Positions 45,911 to 58,429 of a DNA stretch of 64,000 bases are shown here, one piece after another. The translations under genes and the position numbers were made by a program. Source of the DNA: Heterodera schachtii. Taxonomy: Eukaryota > Nematoda > Chromadorea > Rhabditida > Heteroderidae. Positions within the stretch are counted from its first letter, which is position 1, and each line of letters starts with the position of its first letter. The notes beneath the pieces are model-generated. The model was given only the letters and a program-made list of their open reading frames with translations, searched no databases and was not told the DNA's origin. The stretch is from the NCBI GenBank assembly GCA_023374025.1, contig SIJG01000019.1, positions 458,419 to 522,418 on the forward strand. Direction: 5' to 3'.

Positions 45911-47554
45911 TTTTCTTGAATAGAAAAATATTTTTTATTTTGCTAGAAAGTCCCTGTCTGAGTTTTGAGAGAATCATTTATATAATTTTTTATTACTTGC
46001 TGCACCAATCACTTTGTAATGTTAATTCCGTACTATCTGACATTTAATTAATAATTACTTTCAGTATTTTTTTTAAATTTTTTCTCGTATAAATCATTTA
46101 ATTTACTTTTTAGATAAAATAGGTAATTAATTAATTAATTTAAAGTAATTTACTATTTTTAAAAATAAACTAAAAAGATTTATATTTATTTTCAAATTGA
46201 AGCAGTTCATTTACCGTTACGGGCTGATAATTATGGGAATCCAAGCACAAAAAACTGTTATACTTAGTTAATTACGAAAAGTCAACATCTATACATATTA
46301 GGCTAGTGTTTTAAATTGATATTGTTTTATTTTTCATTGGTAAATTAATTCAAATCATCATTATATATTAAAAGAAACTTTATTTATGCATTAGTTCAAA
46401 TTTTTACATATCTTGACTATCGTAATCTTTTGTTGATATTCCAGGATGTGAGCACAAGATTATCCGAATTATTTTAAATATTGAAAATACATTTAATGTT
46501 TTTTTCCATAGAATGTGCATGTTTGATTTAAGTTACCCTGTTTTTTTTTGCAATCACGAATTGATTTTTTTAATTTATTTGTTAAATAATTTATTAAATC
46601 TTAATTCTGATTAATAAACGAGAATTTTTTCATGATTTTTGCATTTTTATCTAATATTAAATGAGACGATCCATTAATTAAAGTATAATATTTTAATAAG
46701 ATAAAAAATATCAAATATTTTATAATATATTTTATAATTAGTTGTTATGATTTAATGCGTTCTATAATTCATATTTGTAGTGTACATTAATTATATTGTT
46801 TTAGATATATCCAAATAAATTTTAAAATATTAAATTGATTTACACTAATTCATTTATAATTCGTATTTGTTTAAAAAAAAAAGTTTCACAAATATTAAAC
46901 TAATTCTTAATTTTTTTTTATATCTTAATATGAACAGAATTAAAAAACATTCTCATTTTAAAATTTTCAAAAAATTTTTCAATTTATTTTCTAACATTTG
47001 ACAATGTTTAAATTAATGTCAGTGCTGGTGGTATTATTTATAGTTTAAAATTCTCTAATGAGCACTCAAAGTTGAATAAATTTCGGTCAAAAATTTTTCA
47101 TTTGATGATTTTTTTACTAACGTCCCAGCACCTATTCTCAAATGTGTCTATGTTGGTAACTCGATCTATAAAAAAATAATGATGATTAAATGTTAAATTT
47201 CATTAGAACTTAATTACAAATATGGCTTTCATTATTGGCAAATCGCTCTCAAAAAAACAATTAAAAAAATTGGTTCATTTATACCTGTCTTAAAAGTATT
47301 TAAATGTTTTTTTAATATAATCCATAAAAACATTTATATCTTTTTATTCAAATAAATCACATTAATTATTATATTTTCTAAAAAATTAAAAAAAAATACT
47401 GAAAGTAATTATTAATTAAATGTCAGATAGTAAAGGAATTAACATTATAAAGTGATTGGTGCAGCAAGTAATAAAAAATTATATAAATGATTCTCTCAAA
47501 ACTCAGACAGGGACTTTCTAGCAAAATAAAAAAATATGTTTCTATTCAAGAAAA
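45911..47554. mobile_element. Large inverted-repeat element, ~155-bp arms
   Basis: Arm 45911-46065 (TTTTCTTGAATAGAAAAATA ... GTCCCTGTCTGAGTTTTGAG ... GACATTTAATTAATAATTAC) recurs inverted at 47397-47554 at over 90% identity. The 1.3-kb interior is AT-rich with no ORF longer than 60 codons and includes the 46510 exon-like relic. The type of element is not clear; no target duplication is evident. Confidence 0.75.
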
Positions 47555-49609
47555 TAAAATTCAATAGTTAATAAATGTAAATTTATTTATTTACTAATAT
47601 TTCATTTTTTAATTAATAATTAAATTTTAAATATTATCTACAATAGTTTTAACTTAATGATTTTAATTTCTTTTAAATTTATTATCAATTTAAATCATTA
47701 TTATTTTTTATAAACTCACGTTGCGAGCGTCGTTTTTCTAAAATAAAGGTTCAGATGTGTGGAATTTAATTTCTTCGAATTTGTCTTATTTTATATTTAA
47801 ATGTATACTGAAATTAAAATATACATCATCATCAGCTTCTGCATATTAAATTTTCTTTTGTTAATAGATAAATTTTAGTTAAATTTTAAAATTTTTAACA
47901 CATTTTATTTTAAATTTATTTATTATGACAATAATGGTTTTTTGTTGTTACTTCAGAATGTGTAGCAAAAGATTATTTTTATTTTTTTAATATTAAAAAT
48001 AATTTGCTTCGAATAATTTAGAGAAATTGCGTAAATAAATGCAATAATTCGTTCATGTTTGGTATATGTTGGCTTTGCTCTATCTTAGTGTAATTAAGTT
48101 TAATTTGATAAAACAAAAATAGATTGATTTTTTATGTAAATTTAATAAGATAAGAAATTATTTAAACCTCATTTGATCATTTGAAATTTTCTAGTGAAAA
48201 CTTATTTTGTCTAATTTTCTAAAAATATCCATCAGTATCTTCTATATATAAAACGTTCTTTTGTTAGTAGATAAGCATTAAAGTTAAACTATTTTTCGCA
48301 TTTTTAAAAAATATTAGTCCGATTTTTAACTTTAATTTTTGTTGTTTTGTCTTTGAATTATTTTTTTATTATTATAATAATTAAAGTAATCAGACAAAAC
48401 CATTTGTGGTAAATTAATATATAAACCGATGATAATTAAATTTACAAAAAAACGAATAAATTAAATGATATTTTTTGATTCTTGTCAATTACTTATTGAT
48501 TTTGAAAAATTGAGTAAATAAATAAAATAATTCGTTGAAGTTCAGTATCTATAGGCATATTGCTCTATCGTTTAATTTATTTTCTGATTACCTGTAATTA
48601 TAATATTTAAATTTAATAAAATAAATTAAATTGGTTATTTTATGTTTATTTTTAATGTTTATATTTAATTCATAATTACTTTAAATAAATTTTTAAATCG
48701 AACATTTAATAAATAATTATTTCCAGTCTGCTTATTTTTCCTTTTCTAAATTTTAGTCATTCAATTTTTTCTGCTTACAATAGTTAATAAATCCTGAATA
48801 GGTTAATTAATTATCTTAAAACAATTAATTAAACGACCTTATTTTATGAAAATATTTTATTAATATTCATTATTTTTTTTAATTTGCTTATTCAATTACA
48901 TTCATTGTCTATTTTCAAATATTTTAACTTTTTAATTTTGTTTTTTATATTTCATTTTATTACATTTGTAAATATAATTTCCTTTTCTTAATAGATAAAT
49001 CTTATTTAAGTTTAATATTTTTTGCATTTTTTAAATTAAAAAATTCATTAATTCTTTATCCAATTTATCCCATCATAATACTTCATTGTTATATTTAAGG
49101 TAATAATAAGATTTATTTTTTACATATCGTATCAGAGCCATATGTGCATAATCAAAAACCTTCCATATAAATTATTGCTATATTTAAGATAATAATAAGA
49201 TTTATTTTTACATGTCGCAAAATTACATTTGCACAAACCATAGCTGCAGATTTCGAACTTATTTTATAGCATAGTTTTATTCATGCATTATTTTTTGTTG
49301 TTTGTTAAAATATGGATTTATGTTTTTTTTGCAAATCCTTATCAGCACAATAAAATAAATAAATCTTGTAGCGTTGACAAAGCTTCTCAAATTTTTTTGC
49401 TAGCTTCAGAAGAACAATTATAATTATTTAATTGATTTACTTTTCAACGGCAAATTAATTTAAGTTTAAAATTTTATAATATTATAAACATTTATTTATG
49501 CAATAAAAATTTAATATTGAAAAAGTTTTTTTGTTTATTACTAAAATTTCTATGTTTTTTAAAATTTCTGTATGTTTTGTTTTTTAATCTTTCCCTTATG
49601 CATTGGCTG

Positions 49610-50237
49610 CGTGGTGAGACGAACCGAAAATAGTCTCAGTGTCAATAAAAATATTTAAATTTAATTATACAATTTAATTCGGTCACGAAAAATAATAAAT
49701 TTTAATTAGACAATTATTTAAAAAAAATAAATTAAAATAAAAACTTTCTCATTCCCGATCAAAAAAAAAAAAATTAAATCCGAACGAAAATTTTAATTTC
49801 AAATCTTGAAGCCATCAAAATGATAGAGTAAGCTTACTACTGTAGAGGATTTTTCATTAAAAAACAAATCTACTAATTTTCTTCTGAAATTTCATCCAAA
49901 ATTTTAGTATTTTAACTTCTTCATTCGTTTAATGCATTTTTCCTATAATTTTTACTTCATCACTATACTTTTTTTCCCAAATGTTACAATTGAAAAATTA
50001 TTTGCATTTTTTAATGGTATGAAAGTTAACATTTATTTTGAGCAGAATCTATGAAGAAAAAACATTGAAGAAAAGTTAAAGCTCTGACTTACATTATTGT
50101 TTTAGTTTAAAATTTTTTAACATTATTATCATATTTAAAAAAATGCTTTAAAATAATTAAATTTAAATATTTTTATTGACATTGAGACTATTTTCGGTTC
50201 GCCCACACTGAGACTATTTTCGGTTCGACCTAGCACC
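49610..50237. mobile_element. Mutator-like element, CGAACCGAAAATAGTCTCAG ends, 9-bp duplication
   Basis: 628 bp, flanked by identical CATTGGCTG (49601-49609 and 50238-50246). The left tip has one copy of CGAACCGAAAATAGTCTCAG; the right tip has two, 26 bp apart. Both continue inward with the same GTCAATAAAAATATTTAAAT. Interior is AT-rich and non-coding. The word resembles GGAAAATGCGTCAGT of the 6.6-kb copy. Confidence 0.85.
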
Positions 50238-50763
50238 CATTGGCTGGTTTTTTCCCATGGCTCGAAGATTTTGTGTCATGTTTTGCGTATCGAAATTTGG
50301 CTCTCAAACTTCGGTAAATGTAGATATTTATATATATGCTTTATTTTATTTGTTGTATAGCTGTGATTAATTATAATATTAAATTTGATAATTCAAACAT
50401 AAATTTGTTTAATTTTTTTGTTTTTGAGAGATTATTTAAAATACATTCATTAGTAAATTTTTAGAGCAGTTATTTTGTTTAATTTGTTATATTTTCAATA
50501 AAATACTTAAATTATTTTATTCCAATACGACGAAAAATGCTGATAGAATCTGGGCATGAATTATCTTTTATAACATGATTTTTTAATTAAAATAATATAT
50601 GCATTTAATATGCTTATTTATTATCTGTCCTGATTTCCGAAAAAAATAAATTATAAAATTCATATAAATTTTACCAACTTTCTGATTTCTCTAATTTTTT
50701 TATAAATTCTTATTATTTTACTTTATATAATTATTTTAAAAATACTGATTAAAAAGACAATTA

Positions 50764-52742
50764 ATTGTTTGACTTTTTCACTCCTTTTGCTATAAATTTT
50801 GCTTTTATTTTTAGTCATATTTTGCAACATAATGAAATTTATTTTTAGTTGCGTATTTGTGAGACCATTTTCAAAATAAGACTTTTCATTTTTTTTTCTT
50901 ATATATCTATAATATGAATTCATTGTAAAAATGTTACAATATTCAAATTTTCATTTATGTTTTAGTTATTTTATTTAATAAAAGTTAATGTATGTAATAT
51001 TTATTTACATTGACATAATGTGAACATTGCATTCAATTAGACGAATTTTAAAAGATAAGCATAAATAAATGCTTTTTAAATTGGCGTGTGATGTGCAGGA
51101 TTTTAACGCGATGCGATTATAATCTTACCGATTCGATTTGAATTATCCTTTGAGCAAAATAGGTTATAATTATTTCTGTGATTAATTGATTTTTTTCTAT
51201 TTGTTGATCACGATATTTTTATAAATCGTCCTCGAGAGGACGTTCAAATTTACCTTCCCATTCCTTTTTTTTTAAATATTTTTATTTTGAGCATTCTCTC
51301 ATTTATTTTATAATTTATGATTAATTTTTGCATATTTATTATCAATAGTGTCATTTTGGATGTTTTTTTTAAATTTAACGATTATTATCGTAGTTTATTT
51401 TCTTGCCGTAGATGTAATTTTTCAATTCTGATATGTTCGTGTTTACCTAAGTATTTTTGAGATAATTTTAAAATCTTTTATATTAATTAAAATTTGTATT
51501 TTCCTTTATTTTATTTATATTAAAAATAATTTTTTCATGTTAAAATCAACTTTACAGCTTCATTTACTATAGAACTATTAAAAATTTGTATGCTATAAAT
51601 AAATGTATAACTTATTGTCAAATTTCACTTCACATTTAATTGTATCGAGGCAATTACTGGTTGTCAAAAGTTGCTGACGGATTTTGATAATTTTTGTATT
51701 ATTGATTCGAACATATATTAAAATACTTTTTTAATACCTTGTAAAATATATGTTGATAACAAATTAATAATAAAATTCCTGCATTGCAAATTATAATATA
51801 AATACTATCGAATGATATCAATAAACAAAAACCATTTACATAATTTATTATAATATATATTTTAATCTTATGAATATTTACAAATTTCACAACAGTAGTT
51901 GGAAGAAAAATGTTTTTTGAAAATTGGCAGAGAAACTCAAGTAACTTTTTTTAAATTTAATAAAAATTTGAAATCAATTAATTTTATTTTTGCGTAATGA
52001 ATTTAATTAAACTATGAAATAATTTTTAATAATTTTTTAAATAAATTATTTATTTAAAATATTTACTTGGACAATATATCCTTATGTGTTAATTTCGGGT
52101 TCATAAAAATTGCTTAAATTTATTCTGTTAAATAAAAAATTATTTTAAGTCAAAGTACTATTTTTTATTGAATGAAATATTTCAATTATTATTTCTATAT
52201 TTAAATTTACCTTTATTTATACTCATGTTCGGCATTGAATGCAAATATCTTTTAGCGCAATTCTTTATTTAGCTTATTTATTGTTATTGTCTTGCATTAT
52301 TCTTTCATTTTTTTTAATTTTTAGTACCAATTTAAGCATATACAAATAATTTATTTAGGTTATTTATCTTTTGTTCACTCTCGGCCCATAATCAAGCTCA
52401 ATCACTTCCCCCAGCTCGGTAGAGGCAAGTTACTTTGGTGCCGTTCGCGATAGAGTTAGCGCTGTTGAGCATTTGTATAGGATTTGTTGTTTGTTTGAGT
52501 TATTCATTTCTCTTGTTTTAATTTTATCTCAATTATGTTATTTTATTTTTCTTGGGAATATTTTATGTTTATTTTTGTGATTATCTTTTTTCACTCCTTT
52601 TGTAATAATTTTTCTTGTTTTTTTTTGTTCTATTTTGCACAGTTTATTTATTTATATTCTTATAATTTAGTTGCGTATTTGTGCGACCATTTACCAAATA
52701 GGATTTTTCATTTTTCTTTTTCTTATATATCTATAATATGGT
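50764..52742 (+). repeat. Direct duplicate pair (50764-50925 and 52586-52742)
   Basis: TTTTTCACTCCTTTTGYWAT, TTAGTTGCGTATTTGTGMGA and CTTATATATCTATAATATG occur in the same order about 1.82 kb apart. They may delimit a duplicated block or be long-terminal-repeat-like, but no coding capacity lies between them. ORFs 50723-50923 (minus) and 52535-52756 (plus) are frames in the two copies. A GC island at 52380-52475 lies between them; its origin is unclear. Confidence 0.6.
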
Positions 52743-53158
52743 TGTCGATTAAATAAAATGTTGTGAAAATGATAATTTACTTTTAATAAATAAAATCATT
52801 TCTCATAAATGTATAGAATCATATTATCATTTATAATTATTAAATGATAAAAAACTCAATAATTATTGATTTTATAGCTTTTCTATTGCAATTAAAGTAT
52901 TTTTCGTGAACAAAATTTTTTGTCATAGTTTTAAATAATTATTATTTACGTTTCACTGCAACAATTGGAATTTTTTTTTCGAACTTATTCAGCGTATTGG
53001 TTTCGATATTTAATTACTTCATTTTATTTCCTAAAAGATAAAAAAAGATTTTCCAACTCTTTATTGTATAAATGCTCATTAATAACTTAAATTTTTTAAT
53101 AAAGTTTTTTATTTTAATCATATAATGTTCCAGCAATCTAAACTAGCGGTTGGCAAGG

Positions 53159-53684
53159 CTCCCTGAGAATGCGACACTGGAAAATGCGACACCGGCGAAA
53201 AATCCGACAGCGATAGAAAGTTTTTTATTCCAAGAAAAAATGCGACACTAAGAAAATACGACACCAAACCTAGATTTTAAAAAATATAATTTTATATGTT
53301 TTTTGAAGTTTAAGTCTGGAAAATAAGCATCAGTGCCAAAAAACTTTGTTAAGTGTGGGTAAGTGTTTTTTGTAAGATATTAAAGGGAAAAAGGGGAACA
53401 GGTTCGAGTCCGTTCCAGGGCAAAGATTTTTTAAAAAATTATTTTATACTCATCAATAGCTTTTGAGTGACCAACATTGTATAATTCTATTTCGAAAATT
53501 AACAAAGCTTTTTTGGCACTGATGCTTATTTTCCAGACTTAAACTTCAAAAAGTTTATATTTTAAAAATCTAGGTTTGGTGTCGTATTTTCTTAGTGTCG
53601 CATTTTCTTGAAATAAAAAACTTTCTATCGGTGTCGGATTTTCAACCGGTGTCGCATTTTCCAGTGTCGTATTTACCGGCTCCC
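53159..53684. mobile_element. Mutator-like foldback element with GCGACAC words, 10-bp duplication
   Basis: 526 bp, flanked by identical GTTGGCAAGG (53149-53158 and 53685-53694). Arms of about 190 bp (53159-53352; 53499-53684) are close inverted copies. AAAATGCGACAC words repeat in each arm (first two 15 bp apart: 53171, 53186). The loop carries GGAACAGGTTCGAGTCCGTT, a strong pol III B-box-like sequence, without a convincing A box. Confidence 0.9.
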
Positions 53685-53897
53685 GTTGGCAAGGTATCAT
53701 AGTTCAAATAATTTTATTATTATTATTTTAATGAATCATTTTAAATAATTTTAATATAGACTGATCCTAATTATATTACTTAACTATTAAAGCTTTTATC
53801 CTTCAAATATGTTTTTGAATTAAAACCAATTTCAACTTTTATATAATTACGCATTGATAAACTATTTAATTTTTTTTTATATCAAAATAAAATTCAT

Positions 53898-54140
53898 TTA
53901 TGATATAATGATTCCTATATTACTTTTTGAATTAGAATCTTTCTTCTTGTCATTAGAAAATTGGGATTTTGAATAAAAACCCGTGCAAAGAGACATTTCA
54001 GTCCTTCCAATAACAGTTTCCATCCGCGTGCTCTCAAGACATTTCCAACGTGGCGCCAAAGCGTCGAATTTCATAAAGCTTCGCCCATTTTCAATAAATA
54101 CAAAAAACTCTGCCTGACTACTTTTATTGTGCTTATACAC
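53898..54140 (-). CDS. Possible exon, 80-codon minus-strand frame
   Basis: Within this frame, FIENGRSFMKFDALAPRWKC and LESTRMETVIGRTEMSLCTG are encoded by a 120-bp stretch (about 53975-54100) of roughly 45% GC with mixed codon use, unlike its surroundings. The C-terminal KKKDSNSKSN tail is AT-driven and probably intronic. Splice borders are not clear. No family recognised. Confidence 0.3.
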   Translation of the reverse strand: MYKHNKSSQAEFFVFIENGRSFMKFDALAPRWKCLESTRMETVIGRTEMSLCTGFYSKSQFSNDKKKDSNSKSNIGIIIS

Positions 54141-54999
54141 TTCTTAATAAAAATTCGAGTTTCGTTTATATTTTAATTAATTCACAATTATTAATTACAT
54201 TTCGCACCCATCTTTCTTATAAAATTTCATTAATCTTTTTTTAATATTATTTTATATTTGAAAAATTACATGGTGTTATGCAGAAATTTTTTATTAAATT
54301 TTTGTCATTGCGATTTTTTTTTCTAATTCGACCTAAAACATATAAAAATTGATTGAATTATTCTGGATCCTTTCATATAAATCAATTTTAGATCATATAT
54401 TTAAAAATGAAATTTCGTGTTCTTCCATTATTGTATGGCAGTTTTCTCTATTTTTGTAAAAAAGTATTTATTTAAAATTTTTTTTTATTTTAACGAGCGA
54501 TTAATACTTTTCAAAATGGATAATTGATTAATAATTTTCATTATTTTGCTTAATTCAAGAAGTTTTCCACAATTAACGTGGTTGTATGATTGAATAAACA
54601 TTTTGATTGAAAATGGATGTTTTAAATTTTTAATGATATTTTTGGTTTTTATTGCATTTTTTAATTTTTATTGCATTTTTTAAAGTAATAATTAACCTAT
54701 TCAAAAGAAATTTATTCACGAACTGAACCTTTGTGCAAAAAAATAAATAAAATTACAATTTATAAAACAACACTAAACACGAAAACTTTAATGTGTTTAA
54801 TAAATTAAATTAGGAAACTAAAATTCATTTTTTCCATATTTCGCGATTTATGTAAATCTATAATTTTATGTAATATTTTGGCATTTTTCCAAAAAACCTC
54901 TAAGTATCCAGGAGAAAATATTTCTAAACAGGTTTTCATTATTAAAGTCGAATAACAAATTTTTTCTTTAATTAAATTTCATATACTAAATAGTTGCCA

Positions 55000-55290
55000 A
55001 AAAGAAAATGCGTTTTCAGAAAATACGTCAGTGAGAATTTTATTGTTTTAAAAACAATTCCTTGCCTTTTCGAGGTCACTGACCACGAATCCGGCATCCA
55101 TTCTTTTAAGAAAACCCTATTTCGAAAATTTTGACTTTCGACTTTTTGTTCGAATTCGGGTTCATGGTTCGAAATTCAGAACAATAGTTCTTATAGAATT
55201 ATAATTCTTATTAGAATACTAATACTACAGAACTTATTATTAAAATATTTGTATCACTGACGCATTTTTCCGGTCACGAATGGTCTTAGT
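55000..55290 (-). mobile_element. Relative of the 6.6-kb element with GAAAATACGTCAGTG ends
   Basis: Left end GAAAATGCGTTTTCAGAAAA then TACGTCAGTG; right end ATCACTGACGCATTTTTCCG. The inner right two-thirds matches 6571-6785 in reverse (GAATTCGAACAAAAAGTCGA on the minus strand). Gives the family both ends; non-coding. Confidence 0.65.
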
Positions 55291-55834
55291 ATCTTATTTA
55301 ACAGGGAAGTGCAAGAGATTGGAAAGCGGAGAATAACAAAAAATTAAAAATAATTTATTTTTAAAATATTAATAAGATTTTTTATCAACAGATCATCTTT
55401 ATATTATATCTAAAATATGCTCAAAACACAAACTTTAACTGTTACTTAACAAATTATTTATTCATTTATTTTTGTATTATCATCTAATTGTACATTATTG
55501 AAATAGTGATTTTAAATAATAATTTAACTTATAAAATTGCATGATATTGCATCTAAGTGCAGACGATATATGATTTTTTTTTCAATTTTTAAATAATGAA
55601 ATTGTATCGAGTATTGCTATTTTCGACTTGAATTATAGGTTCTGATGCATTTATTTCGATATTTATCTATCCTTATCTCTCACAAAAATGTATTAAACTT
55701 AAATGATATTAATATTAAGTAGATTTCAGAATTCCAATAGAATGGATACGTATATTTTGAGCATTTAAAATACCTTTACGCTTTTGTTTACTAGAAAAGT
55801 AAACACTAATATTATTTTATAACCAATTCAAGCA

Positions 55835-58425
55835 GTTTTGCGTCCCTGATGGGCGACCACCTGAGCAAGCAACAAAAATGTAATTAAAATTAATTTTTAT
55901 AATTAGCTCTCAATAATTGTATTTTATTTATATAAAATTCTTTAAAAGAAGTAAATTAAAAAGAATGATAAAACATTTTAAAATTATTTTATTATTTCTT
56001 GTAAATTTTCATTATCTTATTATTATGTAATTTAAAATTAAAACTTCTTTATTTTTTCATATATTTAAATAATTTTTTTAAAACTCAGAGAAACAAATAA
56101 TATGATAAGTGTCACATTTGGATGGCTCTTCAAGCAATTAAAAAATTAATTAATTTTGAAATTAAACCTTTTCAATATTAACTGTGTAGTGTGAAAATAT
56201 TTTTTGTAGATAAGAATAAAATAAGAATAAAAAGCCAGCCATATAATATTAGCGCATTAATAATAATAAAATCTCGAAAAAATGAAATTACTGTAAAAAT
56301 TAATCCAGAAAAATTAGAGAGTAAAATAACATTTAATACAAACAAGATAAATTTTTAATTTTATTAAAATACAAATCAAAATAATACTGATAAGACCAAT
56401 TGACATTATTAAAAAATATTAGCAGATTTAGATTAATTATAAAAGAAGTGAAAATTATAAATATTAATAAATAAATAAATAATTTATTAAAACGCAAAAT
56501 CACAACTCAGAATTAAAAATAGTTAATAAAAGATTGTTCGCAAAAATTGCTGTGATAATAGAAACTTTATTTTGAATTAGTAATATTTCGAAATTTACCA
56601 GTTTACAATAAAGAATTGCTAGAGAAGAGTCCAAGGGAGATTATTTGAAAATGACTATAAAATTTGTGAATCTACAAAAAAAAATTAATTAAACAATGTA
56701 ATGGAGATTATATAGACTATTAACTTATTTATTTTTTTTGAAATATTTCATCATATAACGTAAATTAAATTTTAATCTTATTAATTGTTAAAATCAAATT
56801 AAATAAATTAAAAGTTTTGAACGCATAAACTTCCTGAGATGAAATAAAGTGAAATAAAATGGTTTCATTTTAATAGAGTAACAGCAAAAAAAATTAATTA
56901 ATTAATATTTCAAAAATAATAAATAGAAAATATTAATGTTACAACAATGAAAAACTAATACAAAATAAATTAATATTTTTAAAATAATTTAAATTCACAG
57001 CTAATGGAAAAGCAATTTTAACTAATAACTGAAAAAATTAATCGATCCAACCAAATCCATTTCAAACAAAATTAATCGAAAAAAAATTTAATTCAATAAA
57101 GAAAGCGCATTGATATACAAATTTTAGAATAACCTATTTAATAAAAATTATAAAGATACTCTTTTTCGAGCCATTGTGCCAAGAAATTTGGCAACTGATT
57201 ATAAAATTTTTGGGGATCAAAATATAAGTTTAACTGTAACTTACTATATATATAATCTCTTATTTATTTAAATTAAAATTTATTTGTCATTGCATGCATC
57301 ATTGGTGCCGTTACTTTTCTTGTATTTTCTGTTTACAATATATATTTAAAAAATATATTAAATTCTTAAGAGAAAAATCATTCTTTGTCGCTGCCGTACT
57401 ACAAATTCCAGCAAATTTATACAATTTTATGTGTTCTTATTAAAATTACAGATTTTTTAAAATTATTAATTAAATATAAATTTATATATTCATGTTATCC
57501 TATTTACTAATAAATTTTTTCTTCAAATATAAATAATTTAAAAAATCGCAATAAAAATAATAAAAATTTTCATTAAAAATTAAAGTGAATAAAAAAGTTA
57601 CACTTCTCAGAAGGAATTGGAAGTTAAATTGTTACTTTCATACGGTTCATTTTTATAATTACTTATTGTTCCATATTTTTTTTAATACTTTATATTTAAA
57701 ATAAATGTAAGGTCTTTTGATTAAATTAATATTGACTTTATTCCTTTTTTATCGTTGATTTAATTATGAAAAAATAGAATTTTGCCTTCTTATTTTTAAG
57801 CTAATTTTAGGTATTTTTCTAAATATTCTTTTATAATCTTTTACACAAAAATATTAAAACAAATTTATTCGATTTATATTATTTCGAGCAGAGTGAATTC
57901 CGTTGCCAATTTTTGGTGTTCCATACGCTCTTCAAGACCCAAGGTAAATATCCTTAACAGTTTTGAAAGTTCAATCTATATTAACAAAGTTTTTTATATT
58001 AATCAATCTTTAAAAGTAAATTTTTATTAAAATTTTTAATTATTGTTTGCATTTAAGCATTGATTATAAATTTATTGTTATATTTTTCTTCTTTATTCTT
58101 GTCAGGAATAATTTTTAATTTGCTTATCTTGCTCATTTGTTTTTTAACAAATTAACGTTTAAATATTTAAAATTTTACAATAAAAGAACAGGTAGCGAAA
58201 ACGTTTGTCATCTTTTAAAAGGAATTAAATAAATACAACGGTTTGTTTTGTCTGTAAAAGATTTATTTTTTTCATAATTAACATTTTTTATGGCTCATAT
58301 TTAATTATTTTTTTAATTTCATTCATTCAATTGATGCTGTCACTGATGCCCTTCAAATCGTCGGGTCGCCCCCTTTATTGTCCGTTGATGCTGGCAATAT
58401 CCTGAATATTAGAAGCCGTTAAATT
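55835..58425 (+). other. AT desert with three GC-rich, exon-like islands
   Basis: Islands on the plus strand: 55840-55880 (after AATTCAAGCAG; reads CVPDGRPPEQATKM then stop); 57902-57953 (between TTTCGAGCAG and AAG/GTAAAT, 52 nt; one frame reads PLPIFGVPYALQDP, with a stop at the 5' border); 58333-58425 (DAVTDALQIVGSPPLLSVDA then GNILNIRSR and stop). Each has coding-like composition but they cannot be joined with confidence. Exon relics or exons of a gene with long introns. Confidence 0.25.
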
Positions 58426-58429
58426 TTCA

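Noticed and set aside
57902..57953. Carboxylesterase exon (IFGVPYALQDP)
   Set aside because: Too short, the esterase-like frame has a stop at the acceptor border, and no neighbouring esterase motif was found.
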